Shown piece by piece: positions 52,682 through 64,000 of a stretch of 64,000 bases of DNA (its first letter is position 1; each line of letters starts with the position of its first letter). Made by a program: the position numbers and the translations under genes. Source of the stretch: Circinella minor. Lineage: Eukaryota > Mucoromycota > Mucoromycetes > Mucorales > Lichtheimiaceae. Below the pieces are notes generated by a model. The model did not search any database and was not told the DNA's origin. It saw only the letters and a list, made by a program, of their open reading frames with translations. The stretch is taken from NCBI GenBank assembly GCA_016758965.1, contig JAEPRB010000036.1, positions 174,854-238,853 of the forward strand. The letters are read 5' to 3'.

Positions 52682-54251
52682 ATGACTAGTGAAATACTAC
52701 ATACATTAGGGGCTTATGTCAAGCATTATGCAGTTGATTTGGCACCGGGGAACGAAACCGATTTTTCAGACTCTTTGGGTGGAACATGGTTAGAATCTTT
52801 ATAAAAAAGGACTATATCTAGAAGGAAAGAAATAAGTAGGAATACCAATTCGATCTAACACGCAGAAAATGGATGGATGGATGTAATCATATCGTATTAT
52901 ATATAGGTATATCTCACCAACACAACACGCTATTGAATTTCTGACGCTGGCACCATTGTATATAGGTTTTGCTGTTTATTTTGGTTATAGAGCATTTAAT
53001 AAAAGGTATAAATATTTATATTTGTGTGTGTGTGTGTGTGTGCATGTGCATGTGCCATAATCATTCTGGTTTTTTTTAATGTTGTGCCAATGGGTTCTTT
53101 CTGTGGATTATACTAAAAGATACTGGTGCTTAAAATTTTATAATTTAGCACATCTGCTTACCGTCTGCTGACATCGACCGAGAAATTGCCACCTCGATCC
53201 TTCTTAGAAATATTATGCCTGGCTTTGTTGATTGCCTCTTTAAGTACCACTGTGATACACAAGGCAGTAACGGGTACATTAATGTTCCTTATGCAGGTGC
53301 GGTATGATCACTTTGTTTTTGTTGATATGTTTTTGCGTATCTGTGCTATATATATTTGTGAAATAAACTTAATTCAATGGTCACAAGATTTTACTAATTC
53401 TTCTACCCCTTTCATTTTTTTTTATCTTTTGTCATGAAATTGATATAGCCATGCCATGTCAGTGCTGGACTCTTGATTCTTGTGATGAGCTGGCCTAGTC
53501 ACAAGTATCCCATTATTCCTCGAGTCTTGTTCAATATCTATTTGCATACCCTGTGGGGAGCCATTTTGGCTTTGATTTGGCCCGATCTTCGTGATCATGA
53601 TATGTTTGGCGAAATTTTCAATTTTTTTATGGGTAAATTATTAAATCGACATTTGGAATGGATGAAAAAGGATATTAAAGCCAAAAGAAGCGGTTAGATT
53701 GGATTATGGGGATAATAAGAATATCACAAAAAATATTTATTCGGATCATTTTAAATTAGAACATATCTTGGTGTTAGCATTACCATTCTACATGGTATTA
53801 ACTCGTCGATATGTGGTGATTCCCCTATCGCTTGATATGGCATTATTCAGTTTTTTCTTATATGCCGCTTACCACAGCCCAGTTTTGCATGTTTCTTCTC
53901 TTTTATCGGGTTTCAATCTTAATTATGCTTTAGTTCCCCCCGCATGTAAGTGATTATATATCTGTATATGATTATTATGTTCGTTGGATATGGAGAAGGA
54001 GGATGGGGGTATTAGAGAGACCGTTTAGAAGAAGGAGGAAAGAAATAAACAAGGTATGTTAAACGGCTAACTTGATATATTTTTTTCTAACAGTGACATT
54101 TTTAATCGCATCCGGGCGTTGGTATCGAGGTATCATGTATATGAGCGCATTACTTTTAATGTTTATCACAAGATATGGTTTAGTAGAAAACTTTTTATTA
54201 TTAGTTCAAGGCATCCAGATCATGATTCAAAAAAAGAAAAAATCAGCATAA
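52682..54251 (+). CDS. TMEM164-family multipass membrane protein
   Basis: Exons 52682-52788, 52907-53005, 53149-53296, 53449-53632, 53760-53945, 54094-54251; 293 residues. Hydrophobic segments include LTLAPLYIGFAVYFGY, FLEILCLALLIASL, SAGLLILVMSW, FMEHILVLALPFYMV, LALFSFFLYAAY-like and YMSALLLMFITRYG, about six or seven spans. Family hallmarks are PCHVSAG (the NPCH-type cysteine motif), LHTLWGAILALIWPD (HMLNGPxLAFLFP-type) and WYRG near the end. Human TMEM164 is reported as an ER acyltransferase acting on ether phospholipids through a conserved Cys; function here is inferred. A continuous frame past 53632 runs through the intron to a stop at 53697, but splicing to 53760 rebuilds the conserved FNFFMEHILVL join. 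The first donor is GTTAGA. Confidence 0.83.
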
Positions 54252-54825
54252 AAAAACTGTAATTTTCTTTTCTTTTGTGCTTTTTTTTGCCACCTTTTTT
54301 TGTAATACCATAGACCATCATTATCACTCCCCCCTGTTCTTCCCTCTTAGCTCCCCAACTTTTAAAACCTGTTCCTTTTAAGTTGGGTTAATCTTCTCCT
54401 ATAAAACTCATTCACTTACATGTTATATTTTTCTTTTCTTCCGACCTCTCGACCTGCAATTTTTCTTTCTTTTACTTCATGTTATCCATAACACTAAAAG
54501 CATCTTTCTTTTTTGCTCCTCATCCCCTTTTTTTGTAAAAGGAAGGGAGTACGAAAAATTATAATAATAAAAGAGTAAAGTAGAAAGTCTGCTTTTACAT
54601 AACTCCTCCTTTTTTATACGCAGAGAAAAAAATATGATAGCTTTTACACAGTTATAATTGTTCCTTCCATTCTTTTTTATATAATTCTCTTTCACTTTTT
54701 ATTACTATTACGTATATTATTTCATACTCTTTCTTTTCTAAGTTGATCTCCTTGCTGTCATTACCTACCACTTGCCTTTACTGACTCAGGTGTATTTTTG
54801 GTTACTATTACTTTTGATATATATT
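54252..54825. other. Intergenic spacer
   Basis: T/C-rich 3' flank of the TMEM164-family gene, then promoter DNA for the next gene. The minus-strand frame 54477-54695 is basic, lysine-rich read-through of T tracts and is rejected. Confidence 0.5.
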
Positions 54826-55770
54826 ATGAGTCCACATGATCATCTATCATCTTTTGATGCTTCATTTATTGACTCGTTTTCAGAAGATTTAATCCGCCAA
54901 TTCGATTATAAAACAGAAGCTATTCGTAACGCTCTTAACGAAGAAGATGTTTTTTCATCACCATTACCACAATCTAAGCAAGAGCAATATAATGATCGCA
55001 TAGCAACAGTAAAAACCTTAATAACGGATGAAGCACATGGTGATACTAGTATAGAATCGACCTCATCATCTCGTTCATCCTTGAAACAAATATTAGAATC
55101 TTCTTCCAAAGAGAAGGAACCAGATGAGCAAAAAGAACAACAAAAGCAAGAGGAGGAAGAGCAACAAGAGGTAGTCGTACCAAAAAACGAAACATCACAA
55201 GCTCAACAATCAAATAATTTAGACATAGCTAGAGCAAAAGTTGAAAAGGACCAGGAAGAGAAACAAGAATCCAAAGAATCGAAGTTGGATGCTGCGGTGC
55301 CTGAGCAACAACGAGAACTACGATCTAGTCGTTCTCGATTCTTTCGTTCACCTAAAAAGATGAAAAGTTTGAGCCGATTGTTTACAACAGCCAAGGAACA
55401 GGAACAAAATCAACAACATCAAAGAGTGCAAACATCACCAGAAGAATCATCAGCACTACCCAAAATTTCACCGTGGAGTGCTGCCACGCCTTCCAGTTTA
55501 ACTCAAAACTCTTCTCCTAGTAGTACAATTTTTGGTAATATTTGTCAATATCCTCCTAAACCATTACAATATTCAACTGACATTAGTCCACCTGCTGATA
55601 ATAACGGATGTAACAGTGCGGAGGAATATGCACTAAAATCAAGGCACTCATGTACCCTCAAGCCTGTTATCCCTGAACCACCAGAGCCAAGAAGATCTTC
55701 GGCTCCCGCGCTACCCCCTCGTTCGAACAGTAAACATCATCGTATATTTGCTTTCTTTCGATCTAAATAA
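54826..55770 (+). CDS. Unrecognised low-complexity acidic/Gln-rich protein, 314 aa
   Basis: One intronless frame from the first ATG (54826; the frame extends upstream only through non-ATG codons). It begins MSPHDHLSSFDASFIDSFSE (acidic N-terminus), then a Glu/Gln/Lys-rich middle (KEQQKQEEEEQQEVVVP), a basic Ser/Arg/Phe block (SSRSRFFRSPKKMKSLSRLF), Ser/Pro-rich sequence with PxxP patterns (PEPPEPRRSSAPALPPRS) and a basic-aromatic C-terminus (HHRIFAFFRSK). No folded domain or membrane span within the chosen frame. The PxxP and basic-aromatic motifs could bind SH3 domains or membranes; that is speculation. It converges with MUS81 3' to 3'. Confidence 0.65.
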   Translation: MSPHDHLSSFDASFIDSFSEDLIRQFDYKTEAIRNALNEEDVFSSPLPQSKQEQYNDRIATVKTLITDEAHGDTSIESTSSSRSSLKQILESSSKEKEPDEQKEQQKQEEEEQQEVVVPKNETSQAQQSNNLDIARAKVEKDQEEKQESKESKLDAAVPEQQRELRSSRSRFFRSPKKMKSLSRLFTTAKEQEQNQQHQRVQTSPEESSALPKISPWSAATPSSLTQNSSPSSTIFGNICQYPPKPLQYSTDISPPADNNGCNSAEEYALKSRHSCTLKPVIPEPPEPRRSSAPALPPRSNSKHHRIFAFFRSK

Positions 55771-55954
55771 TCATTTTCTCTTTCTTTAACCTGCTACTAC
55801 TACTATCACTATTTACTACCGTTATTATAATTATTAGTATTACTAGTATTATTACTGCCATCATTTTTTTCTTTTCATCATTTCTCTATTTTTATTTTTA
55901 TTAGTATTATTTATTATTTATTATTTTTTCTTTTTTCTTTATTTATTTTTTGAT

Positions 55955-58900
55955 TTATTGACTTTTACCCCAAACTTCCCACAATTTCTCACTAAGGGAT
56001 TGGCCCCATCGCCGTCTACCAATACTATCTTTTGTCATTTTTTTTGCCAATCCTTTTGCTTCTTCTTCAGACTTGAATTTATAGGCTTGAAGTAGCTGAC
56101 TAGGTGTCGGGTATATTGTCATCAATGAAGATGCTTTTTCGGCACTTACACCACGAATAGCCATCAACATCCGTAAATAAAGATCTTTTAGTGTAAGCGT
56201 ATCGGACTTACTATTAAGCCCGCTGTATATTGAATACGTGATGAGATGGTTTTTTCCATATCGTTTCTTTTTTTCCAGATAGTCCGTTCGACTGATGAGA
56301 TGGTCAGGTATCCTATAGAGTGTGACATTCTGTAAACATAATAGCAGCATTATTATTATATACAACAATATAGTTTGCATAAATTATCATTATTATTTTT
56401 AGTTTACACGTGTATATGACTGAAAGGGGTGGAGAGCAGAAAAGGACGTTGAAGGAAGAAGATATAAAAACACAAGAAGGGGTAAAATAATCAAATATAT
56501 CAAGATGACTATAGTTTAAAATAGGAGAATGAGAAGGGGAAACGTACATGATAAGTTTGCTGAATCATTTTGGTCAAAGTTACAAGATAGTCAATTGTAT
56601 CATTGATAGTTGCTGTTCGTTTAAGGAAAAATCCATCCACTACTTGTGTAGATGACATGGCAGTTTGAATCATTTGTGCTCCATTCATCATTACTTCTTC
56701 TTTATTGTATTCTTCAATAATATAAAAAACTTTTTTTGCACCTGAATGACGCAATCGATACTAAATATAAGTTAGATACCCATAGGAACAAGTATGTTAA
56801 TATATCTGGATATCCATTCAACTTCTTTTTGCTCCACTTCTCAATTCATTTTTTTTTTTTTTTTACCTTTTGTTCGTCAAAACGACCGTCCTTTATACTT
56901 GAAGCTAAATCATCCATTCGTTTACGTTCTACCACATAATCGAGAAATAATTCGTCCCGAGAACTTTTACTACCCTTCTTTTGAGCCACCCATAGCATAT
57001 CACCAAGTTCAAGTGCACGTTTAATAACACGTATTCCTCTCGCCGTCAATTGCTCGACGAAATAATCGCGATTGGTCCTTAACTTGATTTCTCTAGTATC
57101 TACTATAAGAGTAATTTCGTAACTATCAGGAAGATATTCTATAAACGCATCCATTTGACTTGCACTAGGTGGTACTGATAATTGGCTATCAGGAGCACTT
57201 TGACTATCAATAAAAGAAGGCGATGATGATCTTGTATCGCATACTACATTAGGTGTAGCTGCTATTGTTTCTGGCCAAAAATTATCTTCTCCTTCATGAT
57301 TTAATGGAAGTAATGAAGCTTCAGGTAATCCAGGACATATAATTTCACAATCATCTTCAGCAATATATCCCGTATATGTATTATCGTTACCAAGTTCTAC
57401 ATTACGGAGTTTATCGGTTCGAGGATGTGCATATTGTCCAGATGAATATTGTATCTTATACCATAACTTCTGATCTAGATTACATATATATTATATAGCT
57501 GAAGTAAGATATCGGACCTCCCCCAAAATAAGTCGATTTTGATAACCCCTCCCTCTCCTATCTCATGTATACCTTGAATGTCAACAGCTGCCTGTGATAT
57601 ATGTCTTACTGGCTTATTTGAATTGTCAAGATATGTATATTGAAAGGAATTTAGGTTTTGACTTCCAAATTCGGAATCGGGTATTGATATCTCGTCGGGA
57701 TCAGGTAGTGAAGAAAGAAAAGGCTGTGAGAGAGATGTCGGTAAAGGTGAAGGTGGTACTGCTTGAAGTGTTGGTGAATCGAGAGCGATAACATCGTTGT
57801 CATCATCAAAATCTATTGGTTGGTAACTACTCAAATGTAGAGAAGTTGTTTCTTGATCTAGAGGAGGTGGTTGATACCTTGAAAATATCTCATTATCCAT
57901 CACATTGGATGGACCATAAGATTCAGTTTCGTCATCATCTACTAGGCTGATTTGGGTCGATGTATCACGTTGTCGTGGTTGCGAAAAACTTGCTATTTCA
58001 GTTTGGGATTTTGCTGGATCCGTAACATACATGTTTAAATCGACTGGGTCTTCATCATTGTCATCTCTATAAACTTTCTTTCGTTTATTTTGACGATTGA
58101 TAAGACTGGTGCTCTGTAGTGATGTCAGCGCTTCTGAAGATAATCTTTGCTGTTGTCGTTGTTGTCGTTGGGAAGAGCTGGTGTTATTATTATTATTATT
58201 ATTAGTGGTAGTATTTGTCGCTGCTCGATATTTCTCGGGGTCCGTGACATATAAGCTCAGATCCACTTCTTCTTCTTCTCCTCCCATATCACTAGTACGA
58301 TCATCATGATATCCTAGATTCCACACATTTCGAAAGTTGATGTTATCTGTGACCCCTCGTGAACTGGATTCTGAACCTCGTTGTTGTGAAGAATTGTTAT
58401 TATTATACCCTTGATTCCATGAATTTTGAAAACTGCGATTAGTTATGCTTTGTTGTTTTTCTATTGCTGAACTTTGTTCCTGTGAAGAAGTATTGATGCT
58501 ATTATTATAACTCTGGTTCCATAAATTTTGAAAATTTTGAGAATTGCTGTCTCGTCGTGCTTCAGCTGCTGCAGCTGCGGTTAAACGTCGTTGTTGCTGC
58601 TGAGAAGGATTGTTGGTATTATTGTTACTATTTGTCGATGATCGATATTTATCAGGTTCCATGACATATAAGCTTAAATCCACTTCTTCTTCCCCATCGC
58701 TATTTTCGTGGTCATTCCATATGTTTTGCTGGTTGAAATAATTCGTATTTCGTGGCGATGACGATTGTTGTAAAGAATTATTATTGTTGGAGGAGCTGGC
58801 GATGTTTGATGAGCGATATTCTTCGGGATTTGTTACATATAAACTTAAATCTACTTCTTCTTCCATATCACTACTATCATCCCTATGCCTTTGCTGTTGT

Positions 58901-59770
58901 CGTGGTCTATTATTCTGTGATAGTGAACCTGTTGCCGAACCACCAGAATTTTCTGCTGTCATCTTGAGTTTCAAAGCTATTTCGTATCCCGTATCTGTTA
59001 GAGCAAACGTTGGAGGACTTCCATGTTTCCATACGTAACCCTTATCCATAAGCGTTTTCATGGATGCCCATGCAGTATAAGTCTTGTTAGTTGCCTCTGC
59101 CATGTCAAAAGAAGCATCACAATGATCTTCAGCAAGTCGAATAATCTGATCTTTGGATACATTTACATGATTATTACATTCCCGATGCTCTAATAATGCT
59201 AACAATATGGCATATCCGCCAGTACGATACTTCGGGATATAAGTACGAGGCTTTTGTCGTTTCGGTTGTGAATTGGTAAGGTCATCCGTAATCTCTGACA
59301 TGTACGTCCTTCGTTTGCCTTTTCGAAAAAAAGGGGTTAATTTTTTTTTCTATTCTTTAAATACTGCTCTATGTTTGTTGTCAAGATCCGTGAGATACAC
59401 ACTATTATACCTTTGTTTCGTTGTGGCATGGGCAATCCATTTTCTTCGCAATATTTTTTTAATTTTTTTTCTAATCGTCCAGCAATGCTATCACCAATAC
59501 CATGTAATTGTTTTGTTTCTGATGGATGTGTAAATTCTTGGTGACATGCATTGAGTGAATTTAATGCCTAAAAAATTATAATTAGTTTGTGTGAGAGAAA
59601 CAAATAAAAGAAAAAAAAAAAGCGTATATTAATTTAATAGCTTCTCGTATTCCATTTACTTTTTTATAAGTAAAATATATCTTGGATCCTCTTGCTTGTT
59701 CTTCATCACACCATTCCTTGATCCAATCACGCCATAATGGATTACCGCATATTGGTTTAGGTCGACCCAT
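55955..59770 (-). CDS. MUS81: Structure-specific endonuclease MUS81
   Basis: Six exons: 59770-59660, 59567-59411, 59318-57573, 57474-56867, 56760-56548, 56329-55955; 1069 residues (human 551, fission yeast about 608). N-terminal helix-hairpin-helix: CGNPLWRDWIKEW, LNSLNACHQEF, LHGIGDSIAGRLEKKL. Winged helix: TGGYAILLALLEH to ALTDTGYEIA. ERCC4 nuclease: IVDTREIK, GDMLWVA, and the catalytic VERKRMDD with Glu854, Arg855, Lys856. C-terminal HhH: LRMLMAIRGVSAEKASSLM. It pairs with an Eme1 partner to cut branched DNA and stalled forks in the nucleus. The extra length is an Asn/Gln/Ser-rich insert in exon 3 (residues about 230-640) holding four copies of a VDLSLYV motif. Start chosen at MGRPKPICGNPLW. 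Confidence 0.95.
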
Positions 59771-60197
59771 TAAGGATATAACACTAGTAAAAGAATTAAA
59801 AGAGAGGGGGCTGCGGCAAGAACCCCCGCATCGCGTAAAATCTTATTCTCTCGTCGCGACTCAAAAAAACGCGTTGGCATGCCAATGGAATTACCTTTAT
59901 CTGTCATGGTAAGAGTTGCTTGTTATGAAAGCTGAAATAATATTCTGCTCACCACATAATTATCAAATTGTTATAATAGCATTATTATTATGACTCTTTA
60001 TATATATATATATTACTAATCATCAGTCCAAAAAAAAAAAAAAAAACTGCACTTTTGTCATAATTCAGAGACTCTCATGTTATCAAAGCTTAGTAATATA
60101 CATTTACAACAAAACGATAGTAAAAACTTCTTTTTATTATATTACAAAAGATAGAAAAGGTCGAGATTAAAAGAAAAATGTACATGAGATATATAAT
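59771..60197. other. Spacer between the aldo-keto reductase 3' end and MUS81
   Basis: It holds the MUS81 promoter (59771-59920), with a GC-richer patch and an MCB element, then an AT-rich stretch with poly(A) near 60030 that is likely the 3' region of the aldo-keto reductase gene. No RNA gene was seen. Confidence 0.5.
59869..59874. promoter_or_regulatory. MCB-like element (ACGCGT) upstream of MUS81
   Basis: ACGCGT, the MluI cell-cycle box bound by MBF-type G1/S factors, lies about 100 bp upstream of the MUS81 start in an otherwise AT-rich region. S-phase expression of DNA-repair genes through this box is known in yeasts; use here is inferred. Confidence 0.4.
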
Positions 60198-61857
60198 TTA
60201 GAAAATCTTGCAGTACCATTCTTCAACACCAGGATCATTGTAACGAATGTTACGTTCACCTAAGGTGGCGACGGCATCAAAATCCTCTTTGTCTAAAATA
60301 AAATCTTGGAAGTTGTCTTGGATACGGGAAGGAGTAACAGACTTGGGAATAACAGAAACTCCACGTTGAGCAGCAAAAGCAATGCAAATTTGAGCAGGAG
60401 ACTTGCCTAACTTCTTGGCGACTTCTTGAATCTATTATGTTTCATAATCATATTGAATGTAAGTTTAATGAGTTTTTTCTCTCTGACTGATTATATGAAT
60501 TTATACGTTGACATATCTTTCCTTCGCTCTCTTTTTTCTCTTGCCAAAAAAAAATACTTACAACTGGACTATCAACAATACGCTCCTTGCCATAAACGTT
60601 GTTACCCAAAGGTGAATAAGCAGTAATGTGAATATTTTCCTTGGCACAGAATTCGAGAAGATCGGTTTGAAGGAAACCAGGGTGAAGTTCAACTTGATTA
60701 ACAGCAGGACGGATACGACAGTCCTTCAAAATATATTGAATCTTAGGAATATCAAAGTTGGAAATACCAATAGATTTAACGAGACCTTCATCAACAAGAG
60801 CTTCCATAGCTTTCCAAGTCTCTAAAAAGTCGACTTCTTCAAGAGCAACCTTACCATCTCTAAGAAAACAAAAAAAAAATATACATATAACACATTTTTC
60901 CATTATAAGAAATAATTTTTAAGATTAAATCCAACTCTTTTTTATTCTCCTTCCACCAACTTGTTTTTGTGGCTATTCTTACTTTTGTGGGAATAAAAAG
61001 TCTTTGTCTGGTACATTTGGGGTCTCAGATGCGGGTTTCGATGGCTATGAATTTACAAGGTCATATATGTTAAAGTTTCAGACTTTTTAAACTATGAATT
61101 ATATACCATTGGTTGTTGTATTATAACACTTACGGTAAAAGATACGGGCCAGTGGACGAGATAAAGATCAAGGTACTCGACACCAAGAGCAGCCAAAGAA
61201 GCCTTGACACCAGACTTTACGTATTCAGGGCGATGATGTGTATTCCATAACTTTTTTTATAGTAAAAAAAAAAAAAGAGAAGTAACGAGATGACATACCC
61301 AGTTAAAATCAAAGTGTGCGAACAATTACGTAACACAGATGTCTTTATGTTTGGAAGCTTACCTTAGAAGTGATAAAGATATCTTCACGTTTGACACCTG
61401 ATTCACGAATACCTTGTCCAACTTCGTCTTCATTACAGTAGACATAAGCACAATCCAAGTGCTTGTAGCCTATGTATCAATAAAAAAAAACATATTATTA
61501 TTAATAATTATACAGTGTAATCAGAAAAAAAAATTGAAAAAAAAACTGAAAGTTATTTTTACCTGTTTGCAAAGCACACAAAACGGCCTTACGAACTTCA
61601 TCAGGCTTGGAAAGCCAGGTACCCAAACCTTTTTAAAAGATATATGCTTTAGTAAACTTAGAAAAATTTTCAATCCATAATTTACACAACATACCAACAG
61701 TTGGGATTATTTCACCATTGTTCAAAGCTAAAAGAATAATTCAGAACCATATGAGTATATAAATGTTTACAGTTTATACGCGTCATAGGTAAAAATACCA
61801 AAAAAAAAAGGATCTATATATGAAATAGTACTTACTGTAAGTGCGATCGAGAGACAT
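60198..61857 (-). CDS. Aldo-keto reductase (NADPH-dependent, AKR superfamily)
   Basis: Eight exons: 61857-61836, 61727-61695, 61628-61563, 61469-61363, 61250-61134, 61044-60983, 60859-60562, 60431-60198; 312 residues, the usual AKR length. The catalytic tetrad is complete: Asp46 and Tyr51 ([11 protein letters not shown]), Lys76 (FITSK) and His109 (LVHWPVSF). Also seen: [39 protein letters not shown] and the cofactor loop [16 protein letters not shown]. Such TIM-barrel enzymes reduce aldehydes or sugars with NADPH; similarity in layout to fungal glycerol or xylose reductases does not fix the substrate. The start is a 7-codon exon (MSLDRTY) joined to [15 protein letters not shown]. Stress-type CCCCT/AGGGG elements lie upstream. 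Confidence 0.95.
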
Positions 61858-61995
61858 GATGATAATAGAATAAAGAAGAAGAATAAAAAGAAAAAGAAAA
61901 AACAGGGTGTTGCCATGGTGATTTTTGATGCTTATATATGCATGCTTTAGTTCGTTCCCGCGGGAATTTTTCGAAGAAAAAGGTCCGTGAAAAAC

Positions 61996-62006
61996 CCCCT
62001 CAGGGG
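61996..62006. promoter_or_regulatory. Back-to-back STRE-like elements (CCCCT / AGGGG)
   Basis: CCCCT at 61996-62000 and AGGGG at 62002-62006 form a near-palindrome about 140 bp upstream of the aldo-keto reductase start, in a locally GC-rich patch (61955-62040). STREs bind Msn2/4-like zinc fingers in yeast; relevance in this fungus is inferred. Confidence 0.3.
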
Positions 62007-62040
62007 CCGAACTATTCGGCGATTGGGCTAATATGCCGAC

Positions 62041-64000
62041 CTTAGAAAATTTAACCCAAAACCTTAGAATCAACACATTGTATTCCATGCTATTCCTTTC
62101 CTGGAAGGTTTCTCTAACTTTTGGATAGTCTTCCTTCCAATATCACCTTCGATAAGTATCTTTTTCTTTTGACCATCACCGGAAAATATTATGACAACTT
62201 CTATTTTACTTACTAAATTGTTTTTAAGGTTCAAGTGACTTGTTTCAGCAATAGATTATATAGAGATTTTCGTCCCTGACGAAAATGATATAATATATTC
62301 TGTTATTATTAAAATATATTGTTTCAAAGTGTATTTTGAATTCGATACAATAAAGCACCAAACCCAAAATTCCTGTACCACAAATATTGACATAGCTCTT
62401 ACTATTCTATATAAAAGGATTAACACTTGTTTATTGGCTAACCCATCGGTAGAAATATAGCTCGACCAACAAAAGTTTAAGCGAAAACATTTAATATATT
62501 AAAGGACTGCATTACGTTACCTTTTTTTAAAAATAAAAATAAAAATGCTGTTCTTTTTGTAGATATACATTTTGAGATTTTGTACAATATAAAGATTTTG
62601 ATAATAGATTAAAGAGTATACTTTCAATATAGCAATTACGTAACTGTTTGTTAAATTAATCATCCAATTTCTTTTTCACTTTTATCCTCTTTCCCGTCGA
62701 CTTCTCTGTATTGTCTCTGGTTCTTTGTTGGATGGTGCTTGTTCACTCTACAGTACTTTTAAACACGGCTGGTTCCTTTGCAAGATAATATATAAATATA
62801 GTTGATGTATTTTTATTCAAAGTGTTACATGGCTTTCAGTTACAAATTTTCAATTAAATTCAAAGGTGTATAATGCAAATAAGAGTTTTTGTAAATATAC
62901 ATGTTATAGTACGTACATAGATAAATACGAAAAGAGTAGGCACTATCAAAATATACAAGTAACCATTCTACACAATTACATTTTTTCAGTAACCTGTTGT
63001 AGTTTCTTAATAGAATATATTGTATTACCGTAATAAAAGAAAAGTTAATTTAGAAGCAATAAACTAAAGCAACAATAGTGGATAGTAGCGTATTTACGTA
63101 TTAATTTAGAAAAATCAAATATACCGCTAGAAGGAAATTATCTTCAGCAATCAACATTGAATTTCTGCGACTTGAAGGGTTTTATGATGTGAAAAAATAC
63201 CTTGTTGGAACACATGACACATATAAATAGTCTTAAATCCAGTTGAATGCATGGATGAGTAATCATGTTATTGAGGCAACAAGTATAACATACTTTCTAC
63301 AACGAGACAGTAGAATAGAATTAATGGAACTCTAGTTGTAAAAATGTTTCACTAGAAAGAATTATGGATAAAAATTATGCTTCATTATTTATATAGATAT
63401 ATACCATATTTAGTACGTAATATATACTTTTGTAAATTTAGTTCGCTATAGAATCTTATGGCGTCATAAACAATCATATACAAGTATTATATAAGCAGTG
63501 AGCAATTGTTTTTTTTTTCAACTATAAAAAATTATGAAATACATATAACTGACTGCATACAGTATTTTTGGTGTAAAATTCAAGTCATTTATATATTCGA
63601 CTCATTGGTTTTGATCATCGTTGAAATACTTATGGATAGTATGTAATAAAACAAAAAACAGTACATCAAAACGCTATGTTTTCCTGGTTGTCATGAAAAC
63701 CAATACAATACCTGATAAAGAAATTTCACAAGTGATTAAGCCATTCCTTTGATATATAATGACTTACTATTGTTCAAACACATTTTAACCACGCATCACT
63801 TAATAATAAAGTACATTATAATAACTAACATATACTATAACAAATAGAATTATACAATACTAATCTCGTAAATAATACTGTAACGGTATAAGTACTCAAA
63901 AAAATTAAAAATTTACAGCCAATAAAAAAATTCGCTGAGTCATTGGCGTATATACCACAAAAATTCCCCAATATGGATAAACTGCCTTTTTTAGAAAAAA
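62041..64000. other. AT-rich terminal region without a convincing gene
   Basis: No long frame, domain or RNA gene was recognised. A short minus-strand stretch at about 62665-62750 reads like a final coding exon in two frames (for example SEQAPSNKEPETIQRSRRER) after an acceptor-like CTGTAG, but no upstream exon was found. Confidence 0.4.

Noticed and set aside
53633..53697. Extension of the TMEM164-family exon to a stop at 53697
   Set aside because: The sequence is basic and unlike the family, and splicing GTAAAT to TTAG restores the conserved segment.
54906..55394. Antisense frames across the low-complexity gene at 54826-55770
   Set aside because: Mirror of Ser/Glu/Gln repeats; no independent evidence.
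59895..59907. ATG ACA GAT AAA G plus donor as a first exon of MUS81
   Set aside because: Joining it to the next acceptor puts the MGRPKPICGNPLW frame out of phase; starting at 59770 already matches the family N-terminus.

Overview
This is a eukaryotic (fungal) chromosomal segment. The evidence is short GT-AG introns (mostly 45-130 bp) in nearly every gene, AT-rich intergenic DNA, and fungus-type genes such as a bifunctional HIS7, an LRR-PP2C adenylate cyclase, Zn2Cys6 regulators and a lanosterol synthase. A polycarboxylate-type (IucA/IucC) siderophore synthetase and the gene structures point to Mucoromycota, probably Mucorales. I infer this from gene content and cannot name a species.

Layout. 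1-1639 (-): 5' part of an NRPS-independent siderophore synthetase (likely rhizoferrin synthetase), with an iron-GATA box upstream. 3738-5514 (+): HIS7, with a Gcn4-type site. 5910-9152 (+): a coiled-coil/PH protein of the Num1/Mcp5 cortical-anchor type. 9218-11057 (-): the CstF-50 (CSTF1) mRNA 3'-end factor. 12.3-13.0 kb: MITE-like repeats. 13780-16654 (-): a transcription factor with two Zn2Cys6 clusters. 16.7-20.2 kb: gene-poor. 20263-23379 (+): ERG7 in 10 exons. 23.9-24.7 kb: a terminal-inverted-repeat element. 26566-33380 (+): adenylate cyclase. 34250-37782 and 38297-41667 (+): tandem paralogous OSR1/SPAK-type kinases. 42173-43563 (-): a HAD/'Swiss army knife' protein. 43885-44624 (-): an unrecognised 169-aa protein. 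44.6-47.6 kb: gene desert. 47587-49238 (+): a PROPPIN (WIPI3/Hsv2). 49.2-52.7 kb: repeats and a broken gene fragment. 52682-54251 (+): a TMEM164-family membrane protein. 54826-55770 (+): an unrecognised low-complexity protein. 55955-59770 (-): MUS81. 60198-61857 (-): an aldo-keto reductase. 61.9-64.0 kb: AT-rich, with nothing convincing.

Most genes are independent housekeeping or regulatory loci, not a cluster. The main functional grouping is signalling: adenylate cyclase followed by two adjacent Ste20-family kinases on the same strand. The kinase tails carry repeated RFx[V/I/L] motifs, conserved between paralogs although the linkers are not. This is the docking signature read by OSR1/SPAK CCT domains, and I see no CCT domain in these proteins. 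Other points of interest are a four-copy VDLSLYV motif array inside MUS81, LC8-like motifs in the Num1-type protein, a tandem zinc-cluster factor whose GC-AG intron sits between duplicated exon sequences, and a second GC-AG intron in the PROPPIN gene.

Exon boundaries were read by eye and checked for reading-frame continuity. Uncertain junctions are stated in the entries.
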